Assembly: GCA_017965665.1 (NCBI GenBank)
Contig: JAGCPN010000006.1
Coordinates: forward strand, 1-64,000
Length of the DNA stretch: 64,000 nucleotides
Source of the DNA: Aeriscardovia sp.
Lineage (GTDB): Bacteria; Actinomycetota; Actinomycetes; Actinomycetales; Bifidobacteriaceae
Direction of reading: 5' to 3'
Shown one piece after another: positions 27,728-36,269 of the stretch. Each line of letters begins with the position of its first letter. Positions within the stretch are counted from its first letter, which is position 1. Position numbers and translations under genes: made by a program. The notes beneath the pieces were generated by a model that ran no database searches, was not told the origin of the DNA, and saw nothing but the letters and a program-made list of their open reading frames with translations.

Positions 27728-28708
27728 TCATTTTTCAGGTTTGCTTTTACTACCCAATTTTACCTTTGATTTCTTCGAAGCCGCGAGGCTGAAGACGGCC
27801 GAGAGGGCGAGAACGGATGAAATTACGCACAAAGTCACCCACGAGGGAATGGGGGCGATGGAGAGGGGCCGGCCTCCGTTTATGAATTTCAAAGAGTTTG
27901 AAGAGAGGGCCTCGAGGAAGAGCTTTACGCCTATGAAGGCCAAAATGACGGAGATTCCGAGAGGGAGAAACTTTAAAGAGGAGAGGCCGCGGATGAGGAG
28001 GCAGTAGAGCTCCTTTAGGCCGATAAGCGCGAAAAAGTTGGAGGTGAAGACTATGAAGACGTTTGTGGTTATTCCCAAAATTGCCGGAATAGAATCCAAA
28101 GAGAAGAAGGCGTCGGCCAGGGCGATGGAGAGGAAAGTCAAAAGCAGGGGGGTGAAGACCAGCTTCCCTCCGTCTCTGTAAAAGAGCTTCCTTCCCCTGT
28201 AGGCCCCGTGGGGGAAGATGCGGTACATCTTTCCCAAAAGCCCCTTTTTCCCTTCCTCTCCATCCCCCTTCTTCTTCCAAAACGAGGCCGCGTTCTTGGC
28301 GGCCACCGCTATAAGGAAGGCGCCGCAGGGAAAGAAGAGGAAGGAAAATTTGGAAAGGAGGCCGGCCCCCAAAACTATCAAAACCAGCCTTATGAGCACC
28401 GCCAGAAAGATTCCCACCGACAGGCTCCAGTTGGAAAGGGCGTCGGGAACCTTGAAGAACTGCAAAATCATCCCGTAGACGAAAAGATTGTCTATAGACA
28501 GCGAGTACTCGGTGATGTAGCCGGAAAAGAAGTTCAGAGAATCTTTGAGGGAGAGGGAAGAGAGGATCCAGCCGAAGATCGCCGCGCATCCCACCAGGCA
28601 CAGCAGCCGCACAGCGGCGGATTTCAGCGAAAGGGACTTCGAGCTCCAGTACATATCGAAGAAGAAAAGGGCGAAAATGCAGGTGAGCGAAATAATTTTG
28701 AAGGCCAT
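27728..28708 (-). CDS. TerC-family integral membrane protein
   Basis: 326 residues with about nine hydrophobic segments. The TerC signatures LSIDNLFVYGMILQFF (near 72) and ALADAFFSLDSIPAILGIT (near 198), each with conserved membrane Asp residues, are present. Members export or insert metal ions; bacterial TerC proteins have been linked to Mn2+ efflux and metallation of exported enzymes. It starts 5 nt after uvrB and lacks a clear ribosome binding site, so it is probably coupled to uvrB. Confidence 0.9.
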   Translation of the reverse strand: MAFKIISLTCIFALFFFDMYWSSKSLSLKSAAVRLLCLVGCAAIFGWILSSLSLKDSLNFFSGYITEYSLSIDNLFVYGMILQFFKVPDALSNWSLSVGIFLAVLIRLVLIVLGAGLLSKFSFLFFPCGAFLIAVAAKNAASFWKKKGDGEEGKKGLLGKMYRIFPHGAYRGRKLFYRDGGKLVFTPLLLTFLSIALADAFFSLDSIPAILGITTNVFIVFTSNFFALIGLKELYCLLIRGLSSLKFLPLGISVILAFIGVKLFLEALSSNSLKFINGGRPLSIAPIPSWVTLCVISSVLALSAVFSLAASKKSKVKLGSKSKPEK

Positions 28709-28713
28709 GGGGA

Positions 28714-30705
28714 CTACTTTTTGAAGGTTTTCAGATCCACTCCCATTTCTTCCAGCTCGTCTCGCAGCGCCGCCGCCAGCTCGAAGTCCATCTTCTCTGA
28801 AGCCTCCATCATCTTTTCATAAATTTCCTGAGGAGATGCGGGAGATGCCCCGGAGGAAAGGGAGAAGCGCTTTTTGGACGGCTTTTCCTTCTTCTCCACG
28901 AGGGCCGGGGGATCGGCCTTCTTCTCGATGGATCTGGGTACGATTCCCCTCTCTTCGTTCCACTTTTCCTGCTTCTTCCTCCTCCGCTCCGTCTCGCTTA
29001 TGGCTTCGCGCATGGCCTGCGTGACAGACGAGGCGTACATTATCACCGTCCCGTCGACGTTTCTGGCGGCCCGTCCGATGATCTGGATAAGGCTTGTAAA
29101 CGACCTCAAAAAACCTTCTTTGTCGGCATCCAGGATGGCCACCAGAGATACCGATGGAAGGTCCAGCCCCTCTCTGAGGAGGTTGATCCCGACTACGACG
29201 TCCAGACGCCCGTCTTTTAGCTTGTTTAGGATTTCAATCCTGTCCAAAGTGGGGATGTCGGAGTGGAGGTATTCGGACTTTATCCCCTCCTCCCTGAAGA
29301 AGGTCGACAGATCTTCGGCCATCTTTTTGGTGAGGGTGGTGACCAGCGCCTTTTCGCCCTTCTTCTTCCTCTTCTTTATCTCCTGCGCCAGATCCCGGAC
29401 TTGTCCCTTTTCGCTGCGCACTTCAACTTTGGGGTCCAAAAGGCCGGTGGGCCTGATGATCTGCTCTACTGTTTCTCCGCCCGCCCTCTCGAGCTCCGTA
29501 GGCCCTGGAGTGGCCGAAAGGTAGAGGGTCTGGCCGCGTTTTTGGTCGAACTCTTCTTCTGTCAGGGGCCTGTTGTCGCAGGCGCTCGGGAGCCTGAAGC
29601 CGTAATCTACCAAAGTCCTTTTGCGACTTCTGTCGCCCTCGAACATGGCCCTAATCTGGGGAAGGGTGATGTGCGACTCGTCTACCACGGTCAGAAAGTC
29701 TTTGGGAAAGAAGTCCAAAAGCGTGCTGGGGGGCTCCCCTTCCTTCCTGCCGTCAAAGAACCGGGAGTAATTTTCAATGCCGGGGCAAAAACCGATGTTT
29801 TTAATGGAATCCAGGTCAAAGTTGACTCTCTCTTCGAGCCTTTCGGCTTCCAGGAGCTTGCCGCGGGAGCGGAAATACTCCAGCTGGCTTTTGAGTTCCT
29901 CCCGGATTTCCCCTATCGCCCTGCCCCGCTGCTCCTCGTTTGAGACGTACTCGGTGGCGGGAAAGATCGCAACCGATTCGGGCCTCTCTGTCACTTCGCC
30001 CGTAGTAGGATCGAGGATTTCAAGCCCGTCCACTTCGTCTCCGAAGATCTCGATTCTGACGATCTTGTCCATGTAGGCCGGAATTATGTCTACAGTCCCG
30101 CCCCGGACCCTGAAACACCCCCTCTGCAGGTTCGCGTCGTTTCTCTTGTACTGCATGGAGACAAATTTTCGCAAAAGCCCCTGCCGCTCGACTTTCTCTC
30201 CCAAAGAGACGCTGAGCATCTGGGCGAGGTATTCTTTGGGGGACCCCAAGCCGTAAAGGCAGGAAACTGTGCACACAACTATGCAGTCGCTCCTGGTGAG
30301 CACGGCGGCCGTGGCCGCGTGGCGGAGCCTGTCGACCTCTTCGTTGATGGAGGCATCCTTTTCGATGTGTGTGTCGCTTTGGGGGATATAGGCTTCGGGC
30401 TGGTAGTAGTCGTAATAGCTGACGAAATAATTTACGGAGTTGCCGGGAAATAGGGTGCGCAGCTCCTGGCACATCTGCGCCGCCAAAGTCTTATTGGGCT
30501 CTATTACAAGGGTGGGCTTGTTGAGTTTTTCTATGGCCCACGCGGTTGTCGCGCTCTTTCCGGTCCCGGTGGCGCCCATGAGCACCACGTCCCTCTGGCC
30601 GGATCTGAACCTTTTTGCGATCTCTTCTACCGCTGCCGGCTGGTCGCCTGAAGGCTTCCAGTCCTCATTGACTTTAAAATCTTTGCGCAGCTTTTCTATA
30701 GCCAT
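28714..30705 (-). CDS. uvrB: Excinuclease ABC subunit B
   Basis: 663 residues. DNA damage recognition helicase of nucleotide excision repair. Walker A GATGTGKSATTAW near residue 48, the beta-hairpin region YYDYYQPEAYIPQ near 97, DESH near 340, helicase motif VI QIIGRAARN near 540, and a C-terminal UvrC-binding UVR domain (LEEKMMEA-like segment, last ~40 residues). I choose the ATG at 30705, after AGGTAGGA, because the longer in-frame start would lie inside a perfect inverted repeat. No actinobacterial LexA-type box is seen upstream. Confidence 0.96.
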   Translation of the reverse strand: MAIEKLRKDFKVNEDWKPSGDQPAAVEEIAKRFRSGQRDVVLMGATGTGKSATTAWAIEKLNKPTLVIEPNKTLAAQMCQELRTLFPGNSVNYFVSYYDYYQPEAYIPQSDTHIEKDASINEEVDRLRHAATAAVLTRSDCIVVCTVSCLYGLGSPKEYLAQMLSVSLGEKVERQGLLRKFVSMQYKRNDANLQRGCFRVRGGTVDIIPAYMDKIVRIEIFGDEVDGLEILDPTTGEVTERPESVAIFPATEYVSNEEQRGRAIGEIREELKSQLEYFRSRGKLLEAERLEERVNFDLDSIKNIGFCPGIENYSRFFDGRKEGEPPSTLLDFFPKDFLTVVDESHITLPQIRAMFEGDRSRKRTLVDYGFRLPSACDNRPLTEEEFDQKRGQTLYLSATPGPTELERAGGETVEQIIRPTGLLDPKVEVRSEKGQVRDLAQEIKKRKKKGEKALVTTLTKKMAEDLSTFFREEGIKSEYLHSDIPTLDRIEILNKLKDGRLDVVVGINLLREGLDLPSVSLVAILDADKEGFLRSFTSLIQIIGRAARNVDGTVIMYASSVTQAMREAISETERRRKKQEKWNEERGIVPRSIEKKADPPALVEKKEKPSKKRFSLSSGASPASPQEIYEKMMEASEKMDFELAAALRDELEEMGVDLKTFKK

Positions 30706-30718
30706 GTTCCTACCTGCT

Positions 30719-30744
30719 TTGATGAGGGCATCAACCCTCATCAA
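30719..30744. repeat. Perfect 10-bp inverted repeat between rpsA and uvrB
   Basis: TTGATGAGGG and CCCTCATCAA flank a six-base loop. It lies after the rpsA stop and 14 nt before the uvrB start. No T-run follows in either direction, so it is not a standard terminator; it could be an RNA-stability hairpin, an attenuator or an operator for uvrB. Confidence 0.8.
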
Positions 30745-30759
30745 TGGTAGTCTGCAAAA

Positions 30760-32223
30760 CTACGCTTCTTCGGAGAGCTGCTCCTTAAGTTCGGCGAGTT
30801 TGTCGTTGTGCATGAGGGAGCTGCGCGCGCCCTCTTCGCCGGAAGCCTCTATGGCCTTGGGGGCCTCGGCTTCCTTTTCCTTCTCGGCGCTCTCCAGCTC
30901 GTGGGCCCTCTGCTTTACGACGAACTGCCTGTGCTCCAGCCAGAGGTTCCTGGCGGCCGCGTATTCGGCCTCCCACGCTTCCCTCTGCTTTTCGTATCCG
31001 GGGAGCCACTCGTTGGATTCGGGATCGAACCCTTCAGGATACTTGTAGTTGCCGTTCTCGTCGTATTCTGCGGTCATACCGTAGAGGGCGGGATCGAAGT
31101 CGTCGGAGTTGAGGTTCACAGAATCGTTGGCCTGCTTGAGGCTCAAAGATACGCGGCACCTGTCGAGATCCATGTCTATCACCTTGACGAAGATTTCCTC
31201 GCCCTGGGAGACTACGGAAGCCGGGTTGGCTATATGGTGGTCGGTCAGTTCGGAGATGTGGATGAGGCCCTCGATTTCGTCTGCAAGGGACACAAACACC
31301 CCGAACTGCACGATCTTGGTCACCTTCCCCTTGACGATCTGTCCGGGCACGTGGGTGCGGGCGAAGCGCTGCCAGGGATCTTCCTGGGTGGCCTTGAGAG
31401 AAAGGCTGATCCTCTCCCTCTCAACGTCGATGTCCAGGACTTCCACCGTGACCTTCTGGCCTACCTTGACGACGTCGGAGGGGTGGTCGATGTGCTTCCA
31501 GCTGAGTTCGGAGACATGGATGAGGCCGTCTACCCCGCCCAGGTCCACGAAGGCACCGAACTGCACGATGGAGCTGACAGTGCCCTCGCAGATCTGGCCC
31601 TTCTTTAGCTGGTTCATGAAGGCCTCGCGTACCTCGGACTGGGTCTCTTCGAGGTACTGCCTGCGGGAGAGCACGACGTTGTTTCTGTTCTTGTCCAGCT
31701 CCAGGATCTTTGCCTTGATGGTCTGGCCGATGTAGGGGGCGAGATCTCTCACCCTCCTCATTTCCACCAGGGAGGCGGGAAGGAACCCGCGCAGGCCGAT
31801 GTCGACTATGAGGCCGCCCTTGACAGTTTCGATTATGGTGCCTTCCACCACTCCGTCGGCTTCCTTGATCTTCTCTATTTCTCCCCAAGCGCGCTCGTAC
31901 TGAGCTCTCTTCTTGGAGAGCATGAGCCGGCCTTCCTTGTCTTCCTTGGTGATTACAAGGGCCTCGATCTCGTCTCCGAGCTTTACCACATCTTCAGGAT
32001 CGGCGTCTTTCCTTATGGAGAGCTCTTTGGCGGGGATGACGCCTTCCGTCTTGTAGCCGATGTCGAGCAAAACTTCATCGCGCCCGATCTGGACGACGGA
32101 GCCCGTGACCAGATCCCCTTCGTTGAAGTTCTTTACGGTGCTGCTTACGGCCTTTATCAGGTCTTCTTTCGTGCCGATGTCGTTTACGGCTACCTGGGGC
32201 ACGTCATGCAAATTTTCTGTCAT
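30760..32223 (-). CDS. rpsA: Small ribosomal subunit protein bS1
   Basis: 487 residues with four S1 RNA-binding domains starting near residues 36, 120, 205 and 290 (GDLVTGSVVQIG, ADGVVEGTIIE, KGQICEGTVSSIV, PGQIVKGKVTKIV). The third and fourth end in HVSEL/HISEL, as in actinobacterial S1. A charged Glu/Lys/Ala-rich C-terminal tail follows. S1 recruits mRNAs to the 30S subunit. The ATG has no Shine-Dalgarno sequence, only an A-rich tract, as expected for an S1-autoregulated mRNA. Confidence 0.96.
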   Translation of the reverse strand: MTENLHDVPQVAVNDIGTKEDLIKAVSSTVKNFNEGDLVTGSVVQIGRDEVLLDIGYKTEGVIPAKELSIRKDADPEDVVKLGDEIEALVITKEDKEGRLMLSKKRAQYERAWGEIEKIKEADGVVEGTIIETVKGGLIVDIGLRGFLPASLVEMRRVRDLAPYIGQTIKAKILELDKNRNNVVLSRRQYLEETQSEVREAFMNQLKKGQICEGTVSSIVQFGAFVDLGGVDGLIHVSELSWKHIDHPSDVVKVGQKVTVEVLDIDVERERISLSLKATQEDPWQRFARTHVPGQIVKGKVTKIVQFGVFVSLADEIEGLIHISELTDHHIANPASVVSQGEEIFVKVIDMDLDRCRVSLSLKQANDSVNLNSDDFDPALYGMTAEYDENGNYKYPEGFDPESNEWLPGYEKQREAWEAEYAAARNLWLEHRQFVVKQRAHELESAEKEKEAEAPKAIEASGEEGARSSLMHNDKLAELKEQLSEEA

Positions 32224-32344
32224 GAAAAAGTGTTTCTTTTTAGTAGTGACGCTCTGCCCTTCCTCGGAGGCGGGAGGCCCAGAAACACATGGGGCCCGGA
32301 GCCCGGGAGGCGGGCAGGAAAGCCTCTAGAGAGAACTTACTGAC
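32224..32344 (-). other. rpsA leader region with a duplicated GC-rich element
   Basis: 121 nt between folD and rpsA. The element GGAGGCGGG (plus strand) occurs at 32266-32274 and again at 32306-32314, 40 nt apart, with GGGCCCGGAGCCCGGG-like self-complementary sequence between. On the rpsA strand this would fold strongly. It could be a leader for feedback control by S1 or a terminator of folD; neither is proven, and no clear T-run is present. Confidence 0.4.
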
Positions 32345-33199
32345 TCATGATAAGTCATTTTGGCCGTTTGCCAAACTGGAGCTCAAATCCAGGACGTTGG
32401 ACATGAGCATTGCCCGTGTCATGGGTCCCACCCCCCCGGGCACGGTGGTATAAAAAGAGGCTTTTTCAAAACAGGCCGGGTCGAAGTCGCCCATGAGGCG
32501 GCCGCCTTCCACTGAAAATCCGACGTCTACCAGTACCTGCCCCCCCGAGAGAAAGGACGGCTTTATAAAGTGCCCGCGGCCTACGCAGGAGACGACGATT
32601 TCAGCCTCCCTGGTGTATTTTTCAAGATTTCGGGTGCGGCTGTGGGCCACGGTTACGGTTGCGTTCTTAGAGGCAAGGAAGCTCGCTATGGGCCTGCCGG
32701 AGGTCAGGCCCCTGCCTATTACGCACACTCCCCTGCCCTCCACGTCTATCCCTGCGGATTTAAGCATGGACCAGACGGCCAGGGCCGTGCAGGGGACGGT
32801 CCGGGGCTTTCCGGCTTCAAGCCTCAGGGCGGAAAGCGGACCTAAGCCGTCGGCATCCTTTTCTTCCCGGATTTTGGAGAGGACGGGGACGGGATTTTGC
32901 CCCGGGAGGGGGAGCTGGACTATGAAGGCGGAGACGGAGGGATCTTCGTTGCACTCTTCCACGGCCTCTTCGACCCGCTCCTGCGTGGAGGATGCGGGCA
33001 AAATCAGGCGCGAAAAGTCGATTCCCACCTTCCTGCAGTCCCTTTCCTTTCCGCCCACGTAAGAAGCTGAGGAGGGGTCCTCCCCCACCATCACCACCCT
33101 CAGGGAGGGGGGAAAGCCCGACCGCCTCAACGCTGCGGCCTTCTCTTTTAGCCCCTCAAAGGTTTTGTCAGCCAGGGCGCGGCCGTCAATTTTCCCCAT
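32345..33199 (-). CDS. folD: Bifunctional methylenetetrahydrofolate dehydrogenase / cyclohydrolase
   Basis: 284 residues. Interconverts 5,10-methylene-THF and 10-formyl-THF. Catalytic Lys in SASYVGGKERDC near residue 55, VQLPLPGQ near 98, NADP-binding GRGLTSGRPIASFL near 165 and the C-terminal PGGVGPMTRAML. Length is standard. The ATG directly abuts the carD stop, so the two are co-transcribed. Confidence 0.96.
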   Translation of the reverse strand: MGKIDGRALADKTFEGLKEKAAALRRSGFPPSLRVVMVGEDPSSASYVGGKERDCRKVGIDFSRLILPASSTQERVEEAVEECNEDPSVSAFIVQLPLPGQNPVPVLSKIREEKDADGLGPLSALRLEAGKPRTVPCTALAVWSMLKSAGIDVEGRGVCVIGRGLTSGRPIASFLASKNATVTVAHSRTRNLEKYTREAEIVVSCVGRGHFIKPSFLSGGQVLVDVGFSVEGGRLMGDFDPACFEKASFYTTVPGGVGPMTRAMLMSNVLDLSSSLANGQNDLS

Positions 33200-33694
33200 C
33201 TATTCGTTCTGCTCTTCTGTGTCCCCGTCCTCTTCGGCGAGGAGGCGCCCCACTTCATCTTTGTTTAAATTCTTGCTGACGGCGATCTCGGTGTAGAGGA
33301 TGTCGCGGGCCTGGGCGAGGATTTTCTTTTCCCCGTTGGCCATGTCCGCATCCTTCCTCGACAGATCCCTTATGACTTCGGCAACCTTTGCCAAATCCCC
33401 GCTGTAAATTTTTTCCTGGTTGGCTTTGAACCTCTTGGACCAGTTCATCTTTCTCTCTTCGCCTTTTTCGGTTTTGAGAAGTTCTAAAATTCTGTCCGCC
33501 TCTTCGGGGGAGATGACCTCTCTTACCCCAATCCTGTCCAAATCCTCTATTGGAACCATAATGGTCAGATCGTTGCTGAGTTCCGATATGGTCCTCAGCT
33601 CCATGTAGATTGTGTCGTCCCTATTTTCAGTCCCTATCACTCTGCAACATCCGTGTCTGGGATAGACAACGATGTCTCCCTCGCTGTAAGACAT
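33200..33694 (-). CDS. carD: CarD-family RNA polymerase-binding transcription regulator
   Basis: 164 residues. An N-terminal RNAP-interacting Tudor-like domain (about 1-65, beginning with FxxGDxVVYPxHG-like GDIVVYPRHGCCRVIG) and a C-terminal helical DNA-binding domain with the NWSKRFKANQEK segment and the Trp that contacts the upstream edge of the -10 bubble. CarD stabilises open complexes at rRNA and other housekeeping promoters in actinobacteria. The acidic tail (EEDGDTEEQNE) is a little longer than usual. Start preceded by GAGG. Divergent from the response regulator gene. Confidence 0.94.
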   Translation of the reverse strand: MSYSEGDIVVYPRHGCCRVIGTENRDDTIYMELRTISELSNDLTIMVPIEDLDRIGVREVISPEEADRILELLKTEKGEERKMNWSKRFKANQEKIYSGDLAKVAEVIRDLSRKDADMANGEKKILAQARDILYTEIAVSKNLNKDEVGRLLAEEDGDTEEQNE

Positions 33695-33749
33695 ATCATC
33701 CTCTAGGTTAGGTCAAACGGGGGCGCGCCGCTCCCCTTTCTTAAATATT

Positions 33750-33780
33750 AAGTTGTTTCCATGGGCAAAATCTACAACTT
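33750..33780. promoter_or_regulatory. Inverted repeat in the carD / response regulator intergenic region
   Basis: AAGTTGT at 33750-33756 and ACAACTT at 33774-33780, 17 nt apart. It lies about 60 nt upstream of carD and 75 nt upstream of the divergent regulator, next to AT-rich -10-like sequence. It may be an operator; which protein binds is unknown. Confidence 0.4.
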
Positions 33781-33854
33781 TATGTCTTTAATGAATTTTT
33801 GAGCTATTGCAGGCCACAATCAAAACTTAAAAGGGAAATTTAGGAGAGGAAAAA

Positions 33855-34577
33855 GTGCGGGAGGAAGGATCCGAAAAAAAAGCCGATCTGCGCAGGATCC
33901 TGGTTGTCGAAAGCGATCTCAGGATCCGGGAAGCTGTGACCGGGAGGATGAGCCGCTGGGAGGGGTGGGAGGTTTTGCCTGAAGAGAGCGGCCGGGGCGC
34001 CCTGGAGGATCTCCCCTCCTTTAGCCCGGATCTTGCGATAGTGGACGGGGAGCTTTGCGACATGGACGGGAGGGAAGTTCTAAAGTCCCTCCTCTCCCGC
34101 TTTGATCCCCTTTCCGTCCTTTTGTCCTGCAAAAGCGACGAGGCGGACAAGATCATAGGGCTGGGGATAGGCGCCGATTCTTATATCTGCAAACCCGCAT
34201 CCTCCCGGGAGATTGAGGCCGTGTGCAAGGCCCTCGTCAGGCGAATGGAAAAGACTGCGGCCGGAAGGGAGGAAAGGCCCGTGCGCGTCGGGGATCTGGC
34301 CATAAGCCCGCAAAGGCGGGAAGTGCGGATGGGGGCAAAAAAGCTCGACCTGACCAAGACGGAGTTCGACATCCTCCTCGCTCTTGCCCAAAGGCCCGGA
34401 GAGGCTGTGGGGAGAAAGGAAATGGCTGAAAAGATCCGCCGGACTTCTTCCCTCCTCTCCGCCCGCTTTGTAGATACGCATATAAAGTCCTTGAGGAAAA
34501 AGCTGGGGGCCTCAGCCGTCAGGACGGTGAGGGGGATTGGCTACGCCCTGGAGGAAGGGGAAGGAAAAAGATGGTGA
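33855..34577 (+). CDS. OmpR-family response regulator, orphan
   Basis: 240 residues. Receiver domain (about 14-130) with acidic residues in VVESDLRIRE, phospho-acceptor Asp in LAIVDGELCDMDG (near 63) and Lys in YICKPAS. The C-terminal winged helix (about 145-235) contains the OmpR hallmarks LTKTEFDILLALAQRPGE, FVDTHIKSLRKKLG and VRTVRGIGYAL. The GTG start follows GGAGAGG. No histidine kinase is next to it. In actinobacteria a RegX3/MtrA-type regulator near carD is common, but I cannot assign it to either. It overlaps the next gene by 7 nt. Confidence 0.9.
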   Translation: MREEGSEKKADLRRILVVESDLRIREAVTGRMSRWEGWEVLPEESGRGALEDLPSFSPDLAIVDGELCDMDGREVLKSLLSRFDPLSVLLSCKSDEADKIIGLGIGADSYICKPASSREIEAVCKALVRRMEKTAAGREERPVRVGDLAISPQRREVRMGAKKLDLTKTEFDILLALAQRPGEAVGRKEMAEKIRRTSSLLSARFVDTHIKSLRKKLGASAVRTVRGIGYALEEGEGKRW

Positions 34578-34972
34578 GGGATCGCCATGAGCGGGGAAGG
34601 ACGGGGGCTTTCGGAAGGGACGTCCCCTACTACCGGACCCGAAATGGCAAATTTGAGAGGCTGGCCTCCTGTCAGATGCGCAGGCTCTGGAAGAAGGACG
34701 AGAGGTTCGCCAGGGCGGTGGAAGTGCAGATCCGCGACTTTCCGCCCTCTTTGGCCCTTGAAACGGGGGAAGGGGTGTATTCGGCGGTCGAAGGCGGAGC
34801 CGGCGCTGGAGGGAAGGACGTCATAATCCTCTACAGCAGGACTTTGGAGGAAAACTGCGGGGAAGACGAATCTCTAAGCGATGCCATAGGCGGGGAAATG
34901 GTGGCCAGGCTCGCTGAAATTTTTGGGGAGAGGCCCGAAGACATAGATCCCGATTTTGGGTTTGATTCTTAG
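34571..34972 (+). CDS. Zincin-like metallopeptidase-family protein lacking the HExxH motif
   Basis: 133 residues. The RDRHERGRTGAFGRDVP start, the IRDFPPSL segment, the VIILYSRTLE strand and the ending FGERPEDIDPDFG match the pattern of small actinobacterial zincin-like (DUF1025/PF06262) proteins. Where family members with activity have HExxHHFG, this protein has GEMVARLAEIFG, so both zinc His residues are missing. It is likely not a peptidase. Co-transcribed with the response regulator (7-nt overlap). Family assignment is from memory of the pattern and should be tested. Confidence 0.65.
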   Translation: MVRDRHERGRTGAFGRDVPYYRTRNGKFERLASCQMRRLWKKDERFARAVEVQIRDFPPSLALETGEGVYSAVEGGAGAGGKDVIILYSRTLEENCGEDESLSDAIGGEMVARLAEIFGERPEDIDPDFGFDS

Positions 34973-35054
34973 AGAGCGCCTCATGTATTTTACCTACTAT
35001 AAAATTTAGACTTGAGGTTTTGCGGCCCTCAGGGCGGGCCGAAGAGAGGATGTA

Positions 35055-36233
35055 ATGACGCCAGATTTCTCAGATGATGACAATTTCGTCGAGCCTCCCA
35101 GCTTTGCGCCTTCTTCGGGCTCCCGTCCCCCGCGCTCCCCTCAAAAAGAGACCTCCGACAGCCCCTACCTCCACGGGGCGCCCCTGCAGGCGCCCAGAGT
35201 GGTAGCGAGCGGGCGCAAGCGCCGTCAGAAAGGGCGGCTTCCCAAGGGAAGCAGCCATGTGAGCCCCTCAAGCCGCCTGCCGCACAAGCGCCACCACATC
35301 TTCCTGGCCATCTGCACGACGCTGGTCTCGATCATATTCCTGCTCGCAGGCGCCGCCGGAGGGGTCTACCTTTGGATAGACCACCAGATCCAGCACTATC
35401 AGGCCCTGACGACCATGCCGAAAAACAGTGCGGAAGAGAGCTGGCTGATAACCGGAGTGGATCAGAGGGACGGCGCCGCCGGAACGGGAGCTGCCGGATC
35501 GATCCCGGGCTTCAGAACCGACACCATAATGCTGCTGATAAAGCCCAAAAACGGCAAAGACGCTTTAATCTCCATCCCCAGAGACACGCTCGTCTACGAA
35601 GACGGGTACTACATGAAGATCAACGCCATAGCCGAAAATTACGGCTGGCCGGCTCTGGCTGCAAAGGTGGAGCAGCTCACGGGAGTGAAGATAGATCACG
35701 CGGTCCGCGCCAATTTCAACACCATAGAGGACGTGGTCAACGCTATGGGTGGGGTGTACGTCTGCTTCAACAGGACTGTAGACGACCCCTACTCGGGGTT
35801 TAAGTGGAAGGCGGGATGCGGGGTGATGAACGGGGAAACCGCCCTGGCCTTCGCCAGGGAAAGGCACTCTGACCCCCTAGGCGATATCGGCCGCGAGCAG
35901 CAGCAGAGGATTCTCATCAAAGCCATGTTCAACTCCGCCATGAAGCCCAGCTTCTACATGAACCTGAGGAAAGTGGCCAAAGTGATCCAGATCGGGCTGC
36001 AGAATGTGAAGATAGACGACACTTCGCATGCCAACACCCTTCTCACCATGGCCGAGGTCTTTTACGAGGCCACCCACCACGGAATTACCGGCATCCCCTA
36101 CATTTCCAACCTGGGCTACGAGGTGCCGGGGGTGGGCGATTGCATCCTCTGGAACAATTCGGAGACCAGGCAGATGTTCCAAAATATAATCAACGGCAAA
36201 CTTCCGGCAGGCACGGTGGGTGGAATACAATGA
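35055..36233 (+). CDS. LytR-CpsA-Psr (LCP) family protein, probable cell-wall glycopolymer ligase
   Basis: 392 residues. A Pro/Ser/Arg-rich cytosolic head of about 75 residues, one membrane segment (about 80-108), then the extracellular LCP domain with ITGVDQRDG near 133, FRTDTIMLLIKP near 152, SIPRDTLVYEDG near 175 and GVMNGETALAFARERHS near 258. The conserved Arg and Asp residues that bind the polyprenyl pyrophosphate are in place. LCP enzymes attach glycopolymers to peptidoglycan. ATG preceded by GAGAGGA; TATAAA at 34998-35003 may be the -10. Confidence 0.92.
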   Translation: MTPDFSDDDNFVEPPSFAPSSGSRPPRSPQKETSDSPYLHGAPLQAPRVVASGRKRRQKGRLPKGSSHVSPSSRLPHKRHHIFLAICTTLVSIIFLLAGAAGGVYLWIDHQIQHYQALTTMPKNSAEESWLITGVDQRDGAAGTGAAGSIPGFRTDTIMLLIKPKNGKDALISIPRDTLVYEDGYYMKINAIAENYGWPALAAKVEQLTGVKIDHAVRANFNTIEDVVNAMGGVYVCFNRTVDDPYSGFKWKAGCGVMNGETALAFARERHSDPLGDIGREQQQRILIKAMFNSAMKPSFYMNLRKVAKVIQIGLQNVKIDDTSHANTLLTMAEVFYEATHHGITGIPYISNLGYEVPGVGDCILWNNSETRQMFQNIINGKLPAGTVGGIQ

Positions 36234-36269
36234 CGTGTTCAGGGTTAAAGAGAAAAGGGGAAAGGGAAA

